From positions 186,001-250,000 of the forward strand of contig NZ_JACLBZ010000012.1 in the NCBI RefSeq assembly GCF_019748715.1: a DNA stretch of 64,000 bases. Reading direction: 5' to 3'. Shown here one piece after another: positions 33,676-42,945 of this stretch. The translations under genes and the position numbers were made by a program. Origin of the DNA: Sporosarcina aquimarina. Lineage in GTDB: Bacteria > Bacillota > Bacilli > Bacillales_A > Planococcaceae. Numbering within the stretch: position 1 is the first letter of the stretch; each line of letters begins with the position of its first letter. The notes under the pieces are model-generated. The model ran no database searches, was not told the origin of the DNA, and was given only the letters and a program-made list of their open reading frames with translations.

Positions 33676-34364
33676 TCATCTTCCTCGCTTTCTGATCCGA
33701 CTAATGCTGTGCCGATGCGTATGTGTGTTGCACCTTCTTCAATCGCGATTGTGAAGTCATTTGACATTCCCATCGATAACTTTGTACACGGAGCATAAGA
33801 TAATTGTTTCGCGGCAATTTTATCACGCAATTCACGTAAAGAGCTAAACACATTGCGTATGGCGCATTCGTCATCAGTATTCGGAGCCATTGTCATCAAG
33901 CCGATCACATGTATGTTTTCAAAGGCTGCCAATTGTTCAATAAATGCTTCAACTTCCTCTGGTTCAATACCTGATTTAGACTCTTCGCCAGACACATTGA
34001 CTTGTACAAAACAGTCCATGGGCTGTTCAGCCCGTTTATTCACTTCTTTCGCAAGGCTCATACGATCTACAGAATGCAGACAGTGAATAGTATGAATCAG
34101 CTCTTTAACTTTGCGAGTTTGTAAGTTCCCAATAAAATGCCAGTTCACTGGGTTTTGAATATTCTTTTGCTTTTCCAGCAGCCCTTCCAATCGGTTTTCA
34201 CCTAAATCCTCCACTCCGATATCCACTAAGGCCTGCGCTCTTTTGGACGATACCGATTTGGTAACCGCGATTAAGGTGATATCCTCTGGATTTCGCTTTG
34301 CTTTCTCACATGCTTCGTTAATTTGCTGCTGTATAGTTGCTAACCTTTGTTCTACTAGTTTCAC
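33672..34364 (-). CDS. ylmE: PLP-binding protein YggS/YlmE
   Basis: Pyridoxal-phosphate homeostasis protein of 230 residues. It is an alanine-racemase-like TIM barrel with the PLP lysine in [10 protein letters not shown] and the phosphate-binding [22 protein letters not shown] region. The start is GTG at 34362-34364 with a weak ribosome-binding site. B. subtilis carries ylmD between ylmC and ylmE; that gene is absent here, leaving a 69-bp gap. Confidence 0.94.
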   Translation of the reverse strand: MKLVEQRLATIQQQINEACEKAKRNPEDITLIAVTKSVSSKRAQALVDIGVEDLGENRLEGLLEKQKNIQNPVNWHFIGNLQTRKVKELIHTIHCLHSVDRMSLAKEVNKRAEQPMDCFVQVNVSGEESKSGIEPEEVEAFIEQLAAFENIHVIGLMTMAPNTDDECAIRNVFSSLRELRDKIAAKQLSYAPCTKLSMGMSNDFTIAIEEGATHIRIGTALVGSESEEDE

Positions 34365-34433
34365 AATATCACTACTTTTCTTCTTCTTTACTTCATTGTA
34401 TCAAGCGAGGCGTTGGATATCAACGATTAGTCA

Positions 34434-34676
34434 TCAATTTGGGTGTTTCTTCTGGACAAGGATAATATCTTTGCCGATCGTCATGACGTCTTCATAGCCA
34501 ACCTTCTGTACGCCTTTTGATTTGGCGTCTGAGAAAAATGAACGCTGTAATTCGCCGATGTGCAGTTTGGCGATTTTTCCACTTTCAATGTCGATGGTGG
34601 CGTCTTGTACGAATCCAAGAAAGGATCCTTTTTTCAGTTCGATGACTTCTTTCTTTTGTAAACTAGAAAAACGCAT
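34434..34676 (-). CDS. ylmC: YlmC/YmxH-family PRC-barrel protein
   Basis: An 80-residue soluble protein with a PRC-barrel fold, containing EVIELKKGSFLGFVQD and the DATIDIESGKIAKLHI strand pair. YlmC/YmxH proteins are spore-associated by context; molecular function is unknown. A clear AAGGAGGCGG site precedes the ATG. It starts about 60 bp downstream of the sigG terminator, at the head of the ylm group. Confidence 0.88.
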   Translation of the reverse strand: MRFSSLQKKEVIELKKGSFLGFVQDATIDIESGKIAKLHIGELQRSFFSDAKSKGVQKVGYEDVMTIGKDIILVQKKHPN

Positions 34677-34726
34677 AACTCCGCCTCCTTATTTCATACT
34701 ATGCTTAGTGTGTTTTATCGAGAACG

Positions 34727-34765
34727 TAAAAAGCTGTCACAATACCCGTTGGCATTGTGACAGCT
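34727..34765 (-). terminator. Intrinsic terminator after sigG
   Basis: Stem AGCTGTCACAAT/ATTGTGACAGCT (34732-34743 with 34754-34765) followed on the minus strand by TTTTTACG, between sigG and ylmC. Confidence 0.88.
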
Positions 34766-34832
34766 GATATATTTCTTATGCTTCGTTGTATTCCCAACTT
34801 CAAAAATGCTTTTAAGATGTTCAATAAACCTT

Positions 34833-35621
34833 TTAGCTGTTTTTTTGTTCAATCCCCAGACGGATTTTATCCATTGCATGTTTTTCAATACGCGAGATTT
34901 GCGCCTGTGATATTCCAAGTTCTTTGGCTATTTCGGTTTGCGTCTGGCCTAAATAGAATCTCTTTGAAACAATAAGTTGTTGGCGTTCATTTAGCTCTTC
35001 TACACTTTCTTTTATGGAGACATAGGTCATCCAGCGTTCTTCTGAGACACGTTGATCTTGCAGCTGGTCCATCATGTAGATTGGATCTCCGCCATCGCTG
35101 TTCATCGGTTCGTGTAAAGACATCGGGTCTTGAATAGCATCAAGTGCGAAAAGAATATCTTCTTCCGGGATGCCCGTAATTTTTTCTAAATCTGAGATAC
35201 GTGGTTCATGTTGGTGTTCATTAATATACTCTTCTTTTGCTTTTATGGCTTTATAGGCGATGTCACGCAAGGACCTGGATACACGAACAGCATGATGATC
35301 CCTTAGGTGCCGCTTGATTTCCCCGATGATCATCGGCACGGCATAAGTGGAAAATCGAACATTGTGCTTTAAATCAAAATTGTCAATGGCTTTCAACAAA
35401 CCAATACAGCCTACTTGGAATAAATCGTCAGCCTGTTCACCACGATAGTTAAAACGCTGAACAAGACTAAGTACGAGCCGCAAATTCGCAAACACCAATT
35501 CATCTCTGGCAAATTCGTCGCCGCTTTGCAAACGAATGAATGTTTCTTTCATCACATCGCTTGTTAATAATGGCAGCTCGGACGTATTGATTCCACAAAT
35601 TTCTACTCTTGTACGTACCAT
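34833..35621 (-). CDS. sigG: Forespore sigma factor SigG
   Basis: Late forespore-specific sigma factor. The 262-residue protein has sigma-70 regions 2 (DDLFQVGCIGLLKAIDNFD and FSTYAVPMIIGEIKRHLRD), 3 and 4 (SKRFYLGQTQTEIAKELGISQAQ begins region 4.2). The N-terminal VEICGINTS is typical of SigG and distinguishes it from SigF. It follows sigE and a candidate forespore promoter. Confirms an endospore former. Confidence 0.96.
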   Translation of the reverse strand: MVRTRVEICGINTSELPLLTSDVMKETFIRLQSGDEFARDELVFANLRLVLSLVQRFNYRGEQADDLFQVGCIGLLKAIDNFDLKHNVRFSTYAVPMIIGEIKRHLRDHHAVRVSRSLRDIAYKAIKAKEEYINEHQHEPRISDLEKITGIPEEDILFALDAIQDPMSLHEPMNSDGGDPIYMMDQLQDQRVSEERWMTYVSIKESVEELNERQQLIVSKRFYLGQTQTEIAKELGISQAQISRIEKHAMDKIRLGIEQKNS

Positions 35622-35659
35622 TGGCTTTTCCTCCGCATTCTATAGGTGAGTGTACAAAG

Positions 35660-35688
35660 TAGTTTGTCCTCAACACTTTAGAATATGC
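35660..35688 (-). promoter_or_regulatory. Candidate SigF/SigG promoter before sigG
   Basis: On the minus strand GCATA (35684-35688) is followed after 14 bp by GGACAAACTA, close to the forespore consensus (GYWTA ... GGnRAnAMTW for SigF; GHATR ... CATnHTA for SigG). In B. subtilis sigG is driven by both factors. Spacing is one or two bases off ideal. Confidence 0.6.
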
Positions 35689-35725
35689 GGTTTAGAGAAT
35701 CGCCAATTTCTACCGATACGTCCAA

Positions 35726-36436
35726 TTAAGAAATGGGCTGGTTGAGCCGATCACGAAGCTCGGAAATGATTTTCTTCTCCAATCTTGAAATATAGGACTG
35801 TGAGATCCCTAATAAATCAGCCACTTCCTTCTGTGTCATTTCCATTGTGCCCATCAGTCCAAAGCGCTGTTCCATAATATATCGCTCTCTCTCATCAAGG
35901 CATTGAATCGCATCAATCATATATTGCCGTTCCAATTTCTTTTCAACATCATCCGTAATAATATCTTCATCTGTGCCCAGAATATCTGATAGCAGCAATT
36001 CATTCCCATCTGCGTCTGAATTCAATGGTTCATCGAATGATATCTCTGAGCGCATTCGGCTTGTCTTGCGTAAATGCATCAAAATTTCATTTTCAATACA
36101 GCGCGATGCGTACGTAGCGAGCTTAATATTTTTATCAGCTTTAAAAGTTTCGATTGCTTTTATAAGGCCAATTGTTCCAATGCTGATCAAATCTTCAATA
36201 TTTGTATTGGTATTATCAAAACGTCTCGCAATATACACGACTAACCTTAAATTTTTCTCAATTAAAGTATCACGTGCGGCCGGATCGCCATTCATTAATG
36301 CTTGTATTGTTTTGGCTTCCTGTTCTTTGTCCAGTGGCTTAGGGAGGGATTCATGTCCTCCGATATAAAATGTCCCATTCTTTTTTCTAAAAAAGCCTGC
36401 GATAAAGGAAACCCATTTTTTCACTTCAATTAACAT
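35726..36436 (-). CDS. sigE: Mother-cell sigma factor SigE precursor (pro-SigE)
   Basis: Early mother-cell sigma factor made as an inactive precursor and cleaved by SpoIIGA. The N-terminal pro-sequence (about the first 27 residues, containing [15 protein letters not shown]) precedes region 2 ([37 protein letters not shown]) and region 4 ([19 protein letters not shown]). It overlaps the 3' end of spoIIGA by seven bases, the conserved spoIIG operon, so precursor and protease are co-expressed. Confidence 0.97.
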   Translation of the reverse strand: MLIEVKKWVSFIAGFFRKKNGTFYIGGHESLPKPLDKEQEAKTIQALMNGDPAARDTLIEKNLRLVVYIARRFDNTNTNIEDLISIGTIGLIKAIETFKADKNIKLATYASRCIENEILMHLRKTSRMRSEISFDEPLNSDADGNELLLSDILGTDEDIITDDVEKKLERQYMIDAIQCLDERERYIMEQRFGLMGTMEMTQKEVADLLGISQSYISRLEKKIISELRDRLNQPIS

Positions 36437-37278
36437 GTATCCGTTCTCCTTTCTTCTTTCATTACTTCCATTGCGCTGACTTGCAAAATTGCCGATGCGC
36501 CTTGTGGATATTGACGTTGCTCTTTCGTCAGAACAATATATCCTGAAGGTAATGGCTGTTCATCCACCAACCAGCTTTTGAATTTAATGCCAACAGTCCA
36601 AGATGCACCCTGTACAGTTTGCAGGCGGATAAGTCGTAGATCTTTTTGATACACAGAAGGAAATCCAGATAGATCAGGCGAATTGTCTGGTTTCCATTTT
36701 TCCAAAGCATTTGAAAAATCGGCAGGTAGCTGTTCTTTTACTGCCTGATATCCAATAAAATGTACAGGAGCTCCCGAAATCGGCTCAATACAATGATTGC
36801 CGGTGTCAATAAACACTTTTAACGGAATAGATTGTCCCCATAGTTGCACAACGGAATCCAGTGTATAACGAATTAAACTTGTGTTCTTACGTGTATCTAG
36901 CCATTTGATTTTCACAATATAAAGTGAGAGATAAGTTAGTCCGATTGCAATTAACAATAAGCTGTTGTTCTGCATGGTTGGGACGTTTGCATAGACGAGT
37001 GTCAGAAGTCCACCTGCAAAAAACGCAGCGATTAGGACCGCGAGGACGGAGCTTTTCCAACTGCTGAGCGTTTGTCCAAAGGCGATATATGTCATGCCCA
37101 AAAAAGTTACAATGATCGCTAGCACGGAGTATGGAAACAACGTAATAAAGAAGGCTCCGATAAACGAGGCACTCCATAGCCTCCTTCTGCTCGTCTGATG
37201 GTTTCCTACTTTATTCGTGAATGACAGGATGGCGTAGTTAAAGAGCATGTTGATTCCTATCATTAGTTCCCCATACAT
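36430..37278 (-). CDS. spoIIGA: Pro-SigE processing aspartyl protease SpoIIGA
   Basis: Septal membrane protease that cleaves pro-SigE. The N-terminal half has about five hydrophobic segments. The soluble C-terminal half holds the aspartyl protease motif [17 protein letters not shown] (active-site Asp in DTGN). The 282-residue length is near the B. subtilis protein. TAAGGAGG precedes the start. In B. subtilis bpr lies between this gene and ftsZ; here that place is taken by repeats. Confidence 0.94.
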   Translation of the reverse strand: MYGELMIGINMLFNYAILSFTNKVGNHQTSRRRLWSASFIGAFFITLFPYSVLAIIVTFLGMTYIAFGQTLSSWKSSVLAVLIAAFFAGGLLTLVYANVPTMQNNSLLLIAIGLTYLSLYIVKIKWLDTRKNTSLIRYTLDSVVQLWGQSIPLKVFIDTGNHCIEPISGAPVHFIGYQAVKEQLPADFSNALEKWKPDNSPDLSGFPSVYQKDLRLIRLQTVQGASWTVGIKFKSWLVDEQPLPSGYIVLTKEQRQYPQGASAILQVSAMEVMKEERRTDTC

Positions 37279-37298
37279 ATGCCGGCCTCCTTAGGAAT

Positions 37299-37363
37299 AG
37301 ATTATCATGGACCTCCTAAAAAAAATGTCAGGACGCGGACGCTTTCCGGCAAAGCCTTCGACA
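37299..37363 (-). promoter_or_regulatory. Candidate Spo0A-controlled promoter of spoIIGA
   Basis: The minus strand reads TGTCGAA (37357-37363), a perfect match to the Spo0A box. After 25 bp comes CTGACA (37326-37331), and at 19-21 bp a -10-like GATAAT/TAATCT (37299-37306). B. subtilis spoIIG likewise has Spo0A boxes upstream of a sigma-A promoter with an unusually long spacer. The interval also contains a fragment of the GCGGACGCTTTCCG repeat, so the control region was remodelled by repeat insertion. Confidence 0.5.
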
Positions 37364-37406
37364 AAGTTTGAAAGAGTTTGCTTGTGGGGTTAAATGCAAG
37401 ACAGGA

Positions 37407-37745
37407 CCAGGAACAGAGTAATTTCATCGAACACACTTCAGCGCTGGCGGATGGCTCCCGCGATGAGCCAGTCAGGAAGACCGCCTGTCTGTCTCGTCGC
37501 TACGCCTACCGCTTGTAAGGCGCCTTCGTTTAGCAAATGGAAGAAAAGGAAGCTCATTTTCTGCACAAGCTAGCACTAACAACAAAGTGGTTATTAGATT
37601 AAACACCCCACACATTATTTTAACCACACTAGCGAAGCCGCAACTGCGGGGTCGGCCGTTGCCGTGAGACGACTAGCGCTCTTTGCTAGTTGGCTCTTGG
37701 CAGAAGGCAATCCCCCAGCGGCGAAGCGATGACAATGTACAACCC
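37407..37745. repeat. Structured intergenic repeat, copy A (full unit)
   Basis: A leader part (about 37407-37628) with CTGCACAAGCTAGCACTAAC and ACACATTATTTTAACCACA is followed by a GC-rich core (37629-37740). The core contains a 17-nt arm (37661-37677), a 7-nt loop and its partner (37685-37701), with two mismatches and two G-U pairs. Outer arms CTGCGGGG and CCCCCAG and CCGC/GCGG can pair around it. The leader here has about 67 bp that copy C lacks. No coding frame with a start signal. Confidence 0.75.
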
Positions 37746-37834
37746 TATATCCTTGCCTGAATCCACTGTAAGTCGAGCTACGAGACAACGTAATAGTACT
37801 TTTTTAAATACTATACTCAAGCACTTTACGCACT

Positions 37835-37946
37835 CTAGCGTAGCCGCAACTGCGGGGTAGGCCGTTGCCGTGAGACAACTAGCGCTCTTTGCTAGTTGGC
37901 TCATGGCAGAAGGCAATCCCCCAGCGGCGAAGCGGTGATAATGTAC
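37835..37946. repeat. Structured intergenic repeat, copy B (core only)
   Basis: Same core as copies A and C, without the leader. Stem arms 37867-37883 and 37891-37907 with the 7-nt loop gctcttt. In this copy the upper stem reads GTGAG opposite CTCAT, so a T-A pair stands where copy C has A-T. One mismatch remains. Flanks are AT-rich and unrelated to the leader. Confidence 0.75.
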
Positions 37947-37999
37947 AAACCTGTATTTATTTCGGATATTCTAAAAAATCGAGCAACGTAACAACAAAA

Positions 38000-38262
38000 A
38001 GAGTAACTTCACTGAACCCACTTCGGCGCTTGCGGATGGCTCCCGCGTTTAGCATGTAGAAAAAAAGAAGTTCATTCTCTGCACAAGCTAGCACTAACAA
38101 CAAAGAGGATATTAGATTAAACACCACACACATTATTTTAACCACACTAGCGTAGCCGCAACTGCGGGGTCGGCCGTTGCCAAGAGCCAACTAGCGCCCT
38201 TTGCTAGTTGGCTCTTGGCGGGAGGCAATCCCCCAGCGGCGAAGCGGTGTCAATGTACACCC
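38000..38262. repeat. Structured intergenic repeat, copy C (full unit)
   Basis: Leader (about 38000-38146) closely matches that of copy A; core 38147-38262. The hairpin is perfect here: GCCAAGAGCCAACTAGC (38179-38195), loop gcccttt, GCTAGTTGGCTCTTGGC (38203-38219). Outer CTGCGGGG and CCCCCAG pair as in the other copies. The tail (TTGCCAGAACCCACT..., GTCGAGCCACGGGACAA) matches the tail after copy A, so the repeating unit is about 420 bp. Confidence 0.78.
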
Positions 38263-38352
38263 CCACCTCTTGCCAGAACCCACTATCAGTCGAGCCACGG
38301 GACAAAACAAGCTTCTAAAATTGAATACATCGGATACAGGAGCATGCAAAAT

Positions 38353-38397
38353 AAAAAAGCTTCCCACTAGAGAGCTTAGTCTCATGTGGAAAGCTTT
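38353..38397 (-). terminator. Intrinsic terminator after ftsZ
   Basis: Stem AAAGCTTTCCAC/GTGGGAAGCTTT with an inner GAGA/TCTC stem and TTTTTTATTTTG on the minus strand, about 10 bp after the ftsZ stop. Confidence 0.85.
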
Positions 38398-38407
38398 GGT
38401 TTATAAA

Positions 38408-39574
38408 TTATTTACGTCGTTGACGGTTGCGTAAGAACGTTGGGATGTCCAGTTGTTCTTCGTGTTGGTTCGTTTGTGGCTGTCTTGGCTCAGGTTGCTC
38501 GTAACGAGGCTCTTCACGTCTAGTTGGTGTAGGTGCCTGTTGTTGAACCGGCTTGCTTTCGCGTTGACGAATGCCGCTGCCAACTCCTGGGCCTCTGCCT
38601 GGACGTGGTGCTGTCAGGTGTTCTTCGTTAAAACCGGTTGCGATGACTGTGACGATGATTTCGTCCTTTAGGTTATCGTTGATGACGGAACCGAAGATCA
38701 TGTTAACATCTTCATCGGATGCTGTCGCTACGATGTCTGCCGCTTCTTGTACTTCAAATAAACTTAGGTTAGAGCCGCCTGTAATATTCATCAGGACGCC
38801 TTTTGCACCATCGATGGACGTTTCAAGCAATGGACTGGAAATCGCTTTTTTGGCTGCTTCCGCTGCTCTGTTTTCTCCAGTGGACATGCCGATCCCCATC
38901 AAGGCAGAACCTTTATTTGACATGATCGTTTTGACATCTGCAAAGTCCAAGTTAATAAGTCCAGGAACCGCGATAAGATCGGAAATACCTTGAACCCCTT
39001 GACGCAATACATTGTCGGCTTCTCTGAACGCTTCAAGCATTGGTGTATTTTTATCGACGATTTCAAGCAATTTATCATTTGGAATAACGATTAATGTATC
39101 GACAGCTTCCTTCATGCCGGTAATTCCACCGATGGCTTGTGTCGATCTCTTTCTTCCTTCAAACGTGAATGGACGTGTCACGACACCGACCGTCAATGCA
39201 CCTAGATCTTTAGCAATTTGAGCGATGACAGGTGCTGCACCCGTACCCGTACCTCCACCCATTCCCGCTGTAACAAATACCATATCTGCTCCGCGTAATG
39301 CTTCTTCAATTTGTTCTTTGCTTTCTTCTGCTGCCTTTTTCCCTACTTCAGGATTCGCACCAGCACCTAGACCCCTAGTCAATTTCTCCCCAATTTGCAA
39401 CTTCACTTCAGCCGAAGAAAGTTTCAATGCTTGGGCGTCTGTGTTAACTGCAATAAATTCAACGCCTTGCACCCCGTGTTCAATCATTCGATTCACTGCG
39501 TTGTTCCCGCCGCCACCTACTCCAATAACTTTTATTACTGCTAATGCATCTACATTCGTCTCAAATTCAAGCAT
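38408..39574 (-). CDS. ftsZ: Cell-division GTPase FtsZ
   Basis: Tubulin homologue that polymerises into the division ring. The 388-residue protein has the N-terminal [16 protein letters not shown], the tubulin signature [13 protein letters not shown], the T7 loop [11 protein letters not shown], a Pro/Gln-rich disordered linker and the C-terminal peptide [13 protein letters not shown] that binds FtsA and SepF. It follows ftsA by 47 bp and ends the dcw cluster at a terminator. Confidence 0.98.
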   Translation of the reverse strand: MLEFETNVDALAVIKVIGVGGGGNNAVNRMIEHGVQGVEFIAVNTDAQALKLSSAEVKLQIGEKLTRGLGAGANPEVGKKAAEESKEQIEEALRGADMVFVTAGMGGGTGTGAAPVIAQIAKDLGALTVGVVTRPFTFEGRKRSTQAIGGITGMKEAVDTLIVIPNDKLLEIVDKNTPMLEAFREADNVLRQGVQGISDLIAVPGLINLDFADVKTIMSNKGSALMGIGMSTGENRAAEAAKKAISSPLLETSIDGAKGVLMNITGGSNLSLFEVQEAADIVATASDEDVNMIFGSVINDNLKDEIIVTVIATGFNEEHLTAPRPGRGPGVGSGIRQRESKPVQQQAPTPTRREEPRYEQPEPRQPQTNQHEEQLDIPTFLRNRQRRK

Positions 39575-39621
39575 TGGTACTCCTCCTCTTCTTTATCTGC
39601 AATTCCCGTCTACACTATTTC

Positions 39622-40908
39622 TTATTCAAAGAAATTATCAAACATCTTCTTGGCTTTTTTCATGAAGCCTTCGCCTTTTTCTTTTTTCGGTCTGACCAAT
39701 TTGGTGTTTTGTTCAGCTGGCTCATAAACCGCTTCATCCGCTTGAGACAGACTAGCCTGTCCTTCTTCATGACCAAAGAAAACATCTTCCATGTATGCAT
39801 AGCGGATTAAGCCAACTGCAGTGGAATACATCGGTTCTCTTACACCTATATATTCTGGCGTATACAGACGAACTCTTGTCTTGAAAATTTCACGCGCTAA
39901 TTGTAAAACACCATCCAATTTAGCCGTGCCGCCGGTAATGACGATTCCGCCAGGCAAGTCATGTATTCCAGCTTCATATAAATCTTCTAATATCAAATCA
40001 AATAATTCTTCTAAACGTGAACCGATGATTTCAGAAATATAACGCTGGCTGTACTGATCCTTGGAGTCTGCCCCAATTACCGGCACTTCAAATAATTCAT
40101 CATCTGAAGCATCATCATAAAAGGCATGTCCGTGTTGATGCTTAATCATTCTGGCTTGTTCAGTCGGTGTCTTTAAAACAATCGACAAATCTTTCGTAAT
40201 ATGATCTCCGCCGATCGGCAACACAGACGTTTTGACCAAACGATTTTCTGCAAATACGGATATCGTAGTGGAACCGCCGCCAATATCGATAAAGGCTGTT
40301 CCATGATTCATTTCGTCTTCCGACAATGCGAAGGTACCTGCTGCTAAAGGTTGCAAATAAATCTCACGTATTTGCAATCCCGCCCGTTCCACACATCGTA
40401 AAATGTTATGTACTAGAGTTTTGGACGTCGTAATTAACGTTGCGTCCATTTCCAATCTAACCCCCATCATACCACGAGGATCAGTAATTTCATCATAATC
40501 GTCTACAATAAATTGTTTAGGGACAAGATTGACGATCTCTCTTTCAGGCGGCACATTCATCACTTGAGAAGATTTCATGACGCGTTCTAAATCATCATCA
40601 GTGATTTCACGGTTCTCTGAATTGACTGCCACTACTCCCTTGACATCTTGAAGTTGCACGCCATTTGCCGGGATTCCGAGAACAACGTCTTCTATTTTCA
40701 AGCCCGTCATGCGCTCCGCCTGTTCAATTGCTTTTCGAATTGATTGAACCGTTGCATCGATATCAATAATTGTACCTTTTCGAATGCCTGCTGATTGAAC
40801 ATTTCCCACACCGATTACATGCAGGGAGTTATGATCCATTTCTCCGATCAACACTTTAATAGTGGATGATCCTATATCAAGTGATACATAATTATATGAT
40901 TGACTCAA
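39622..40908 (-). CDS. ftsA: Cell-division protein FtsA
   Basis: Actin-like membrane anchor for FtsZ. The 428-residue protein has the ATP-binding phosphate loops [15 protein letters not shown] and [13 protein letters not shown], the 1C domain between them, and an amphipathic C-terminal helix ([13 protein letters not shown]) that attaches it to the membrane. It is followed by ftsZ and preceded by sbp. Confidence 0.97.
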   Translation of the reverse strand: MSQSYNYVSLDIGSSTIKVLIGEMDHNSLHVIGVGNVQSAGIRKGTIIDIDATVQSIRKAIEQAERMTGLKIEDVVLGIPANGVQLQDVKGVVAVNSENREITDDDLERVMKSSQVMNVPPEREIVNLVPKQFIVDDYDEITDPRGMMGVRLEMDATLITTSKTLVHNILRCVERAGLQIREIYLQPLAAGTFALSEDEMNHGTAFIDIGGGSTTISVFAENRLVKTSVLPIGGDHITKDLSIVLKTPTEQARMIKHQHGHAFYDDASDDELFEVPVIGADSKDQYSQRYISEIIGSRLEELFDLILEDLYEAGIHDLPGGIVITGGTAKLDGVLQLAREIFKTRVRLYTPEYIGVREPMYSTAVGLIRYAYMEDVFFGHEEGQASLSQADEAVYEPAEQNTKLVRPKKEKGEGFMKKAKKMFDNFFE

Positions 40909-40943
40909 TTATTGACACCTCCTAAAGGCAACTATTAACTTAC

Positions 40944-40973
40944 ATTCTATTGTATTTTGACTACTTTGTCTAA
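40944..40973 (-). promoter_or_regulatory. Candidate promoter upstream of ftsA
   Basis: Minus strand TTAGAC (40968-40973) and TAGAAT (40944-40949) spaced 18 bp, between sbp and ftsA. In B. subtilis several promoters serve ftsAZ, so an internal promoter is expected here. Confidence 0.42.
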
Positions 40974-41008
40974 ATATTTTCAGCACCCTCTTCTGTAAAT
41001 GTTTTACG

Positions 41009-41374
41009 TCAGACATTCGTACTGGAATTTTGTTTCCTCGATGTCCACTTTGCCAGCAAAATTCTACGGATTACAGCTATGTTTTGGAACAACCTAACAC
41101 CAAAGGCAAAGACTGCTGCAAGATAAAGGTCTAAGCCTAAATGCACGCCAATAAATGCCAAAGCTGCTGCAAGGAGAATATTAAAGAAGAACCCCGAAAC
41201 GAATACTCTGTCGTCATATACTTGCTGAAGATGAGCGCGAATTCCGCCAAACAGTGTATCAAATGCGGCCAAAATCGCGATGGATAAATAATTATTATAG
41301 ACTTGCGGGATTTGAATATCCGAGAGCAAACCAAGTGAAACGCCAAGGAGCAGCCCAAGCAGTGGTAGCCACAT
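41009..41374 (-). CDS. sbp: Small basic protein Sbp (DUF1290)
   Basis: A 121-residue membrane protein with three or four hydrophobic segments and a basic tail (RRILLAKWTSRKQ). Markers are LLGVSLGLLSD, AAFDTLFGGIRAHLQ and GFFFNILLAAALAFIG, typical of the DUF1290 family located between ylxX and ftsA in Bacilli. The function is unknown; it is associated with division genes by position only. Confidence 0.9.
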   Translation of the reverse strand: MWLPLLGLLLGVSLGLLSDIQIPQVYNNYLSIAILAAFDTLFGGIRAHLQQVYDDRVFVSGFFFNILLAAALAFIGVHLGLDLYLAAVFAFGVRLFQNIAVIRRILLAKWTSRKQNSSTNV

Positions 41375-41378
41375 ATTG

Positions 41379-42098
41379 TCATTCCTCCTTCGTTTGTTCT
41401 TTTAAAAATTGATTTTCGAAACCACCCGTCCAGCTTTGTAACGTTATATGATCTACCGGCTTACTGATGGTGAGGATAAGGTTATCCAAATAAAATTCGT
41501 CTTGTATCGCAGAAGAAAGCAAATGATTGTAGAGTTTCTTACTATCCTCAATTGTCGGCGATACGACTTTGATTTTGAATGGCGGTGTAGAAACATTTTC
41601 CCCATTAACGGTTAACTTTCCATTAATATCTCGGATCCAACTAAGTGTTGTGAAACGTTTCTCATCAATTTCCAATTCATTACCTTTATATTGATTCACC
41701 ACATTGATAAACCGGGTTAGAAGCTCAGATGATAAAGGCTCCACTTCATAACCGAACGCGATACTTTCAGGAGATGGTGCTACTTCTATTACAAAGCCTG
41801 GACCCGTGGTCGGCATAAAACCCGCTTGTTTGTACAATTTATCCAATGTATTCTGCAAAGCTTCAGCTGTTTTTTCATTCGTTAATTCTGTATAGGAAGC
41901 AAGCGTTTGATCCACTTCCCGTATCTCACCTAATAACTCGGAATGAATTTTCTTTTCTTTGGCCAATTCATTACGGATGGCCCACATATCTCTTGTATCT
42001 CGGGTAGATGGTGTGTTCATGGAATTGTATTGCAAAGCTAGCATGAAGCCGACAATGCATAAAATTAATGTGAACTTCCAGTTTACTTTCCCACTCAC
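41379..42098 (-). CDS. ylxX: DUF881-family protein YlxX
   Basis: A 239-residue protein with an N-terminal transmembrane anchor (about residues 8-24), a coiled-coil stretch and an extracellular DUF881 domain with TGPGFVIEV, RFINVVNQYKGNELEI, NGENVSTPPFKIKVVSP. One of two paralogues side by side in the dcw cluster. Stop is 4 bp before sbp. Role in division is unproven. Confidence 0.88.
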   Translation of the reverse strand: MSGKVNWKFTLILCIVGFMLALQYNSMNTPSTRDTRDMWAIRNELAKEKKIHSELLGEIREVDQTLASYTELTNEKTAEALQNTLDKLYKQAGFMPTTGPGFVIEVAPSPESIAFGYEVEPLSSELLTRFINVVNQYKGNELEIDEKRFTTLSWIRDINGKLTVNGENVSTPPFKIKVVSPTIEDSKKLYNHLLSSAIQDEFYLDNLILTISKPVDHITLQSWTGGFENQFLKEQTKEE

Positions 42099-42219
42099 TC
42101 TAACCCCCCTCTACCTCTTGATCTTTGTTCAGCTGGCGTTTGAACACCCTCTGAACAGGAAATAAAACCGCATTCATTCCACAACCTAAGAGAAGTGAGA
42201 GTCTTCTACTGCATAAAGA

Positions 42220-42945
42220 TTAGGCTTTATCACGGATTGCTGGTAGTTGAATTTCTTTTATTTCCTCTGTTGTGACAACGATATTATCTCTCAGCAGTCC
42301 GTCTATTACCCCTCCTTTCAAATGCAAAGCAGGAGACAGCACTTTCGGGTCGCCAATTGCTTCGATTGTAAAGGGGGCTGGAAATGTCCGGCCATCAATC
42401 ATAATAACAGGGCCTGTACATTTTATGTACGAATTGGAATTGACTCGCTGCCCGTTAATTGCCACGCCTTGAGCACCCGCTATCTTCAGCTCGTTGACCA
42501 CACGTAATACGTGGCTTTCATGGACAATATAGTCGTTCGGATTTTGTATAGATGGATCATAATCCGAATCTTCCATTGTTACCTTGATGCCTGTACCTTT
42601 GGCAGGAATCACACCTAATAGTAAACGTAAATCTTGCGCTTTATCCACCAGCACTGCATGATCTTTCTGCTTGCTGGAAAAATCTTGTTCGAATTCATGC
42701 ACTTTTTTTTGCTTACTTAATAATTCGTCGGTTAATTCTTTATTTCGTTCTTGCTGCCCAATTAACTCTTCTCTATATTGCTCTTCCTGCAAAAAAAGTT
42801 CGGATTGTACTTCATCCAACTCTTTATGATTGCTGCCGATCGTTCGATAGGAGAAAGCAAGAATGAAGCCGAGCACAAGGAAGACGACAGAGTATAGCAA
42901 CTGCTTTCCTCTTTTTTTACTCGATTGTTTCGGTTTCTTCTCCAT
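42220..42945 (-). CDS. ylxW: DUF881-family protein YlxW
   Basis: Paralogue of the following gene: single N-terminal membrane helix (after KKRGKQLLYS), a long coiled coil (about residues 40-95) and a DUF881 domain with GTGIKVTMEDSDYDP, NELKIAGAQGVAINGQRV and YIKCTGPVIMI. Start at 42943-42945 has GGGGGAGG upstream, overlaps the divIB end by 29 bp and gives 241 residues. A 121-bp gap precedes ylxX. Confidence 0.87.
   Translation of the reverse strand: MEKKPKQSSKKRGKQLLYSVVFLVLGFILAFSYRTIGSNHKELDEVQSELFLQEEQYREELIGQQERNKELTDELLSKQKKVHEFEQDFSSKQKDHAVLVDKAQDLRLLLGVIPAKGTGIKVTMEDSDYDPSIQNPNDYIVHESHVLRVVNELKIAGAQGVAINGQRVNSNSYIKCTGPVIMIDGRTFPAPFTIEAIGDPKVLSPALHLKGGVIDGLLRDNIVVTTEEIKEIQLPAIRDKA

Noticed and set aside
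37291-37308. Five-codon leader MIIYS before spoIIGA
   Set aside because: AGGAGG lies only three bases from the ATG, and if the promoter -10 near 37301 is right the ATG overlaps it and would not be transcribed.
37686-38385. Several 60-77 codon frames inside the repeat units
   Set aside because: They follow the repeat copies, lack start signals and read through the hairpin arms; repeat sequence explains them.
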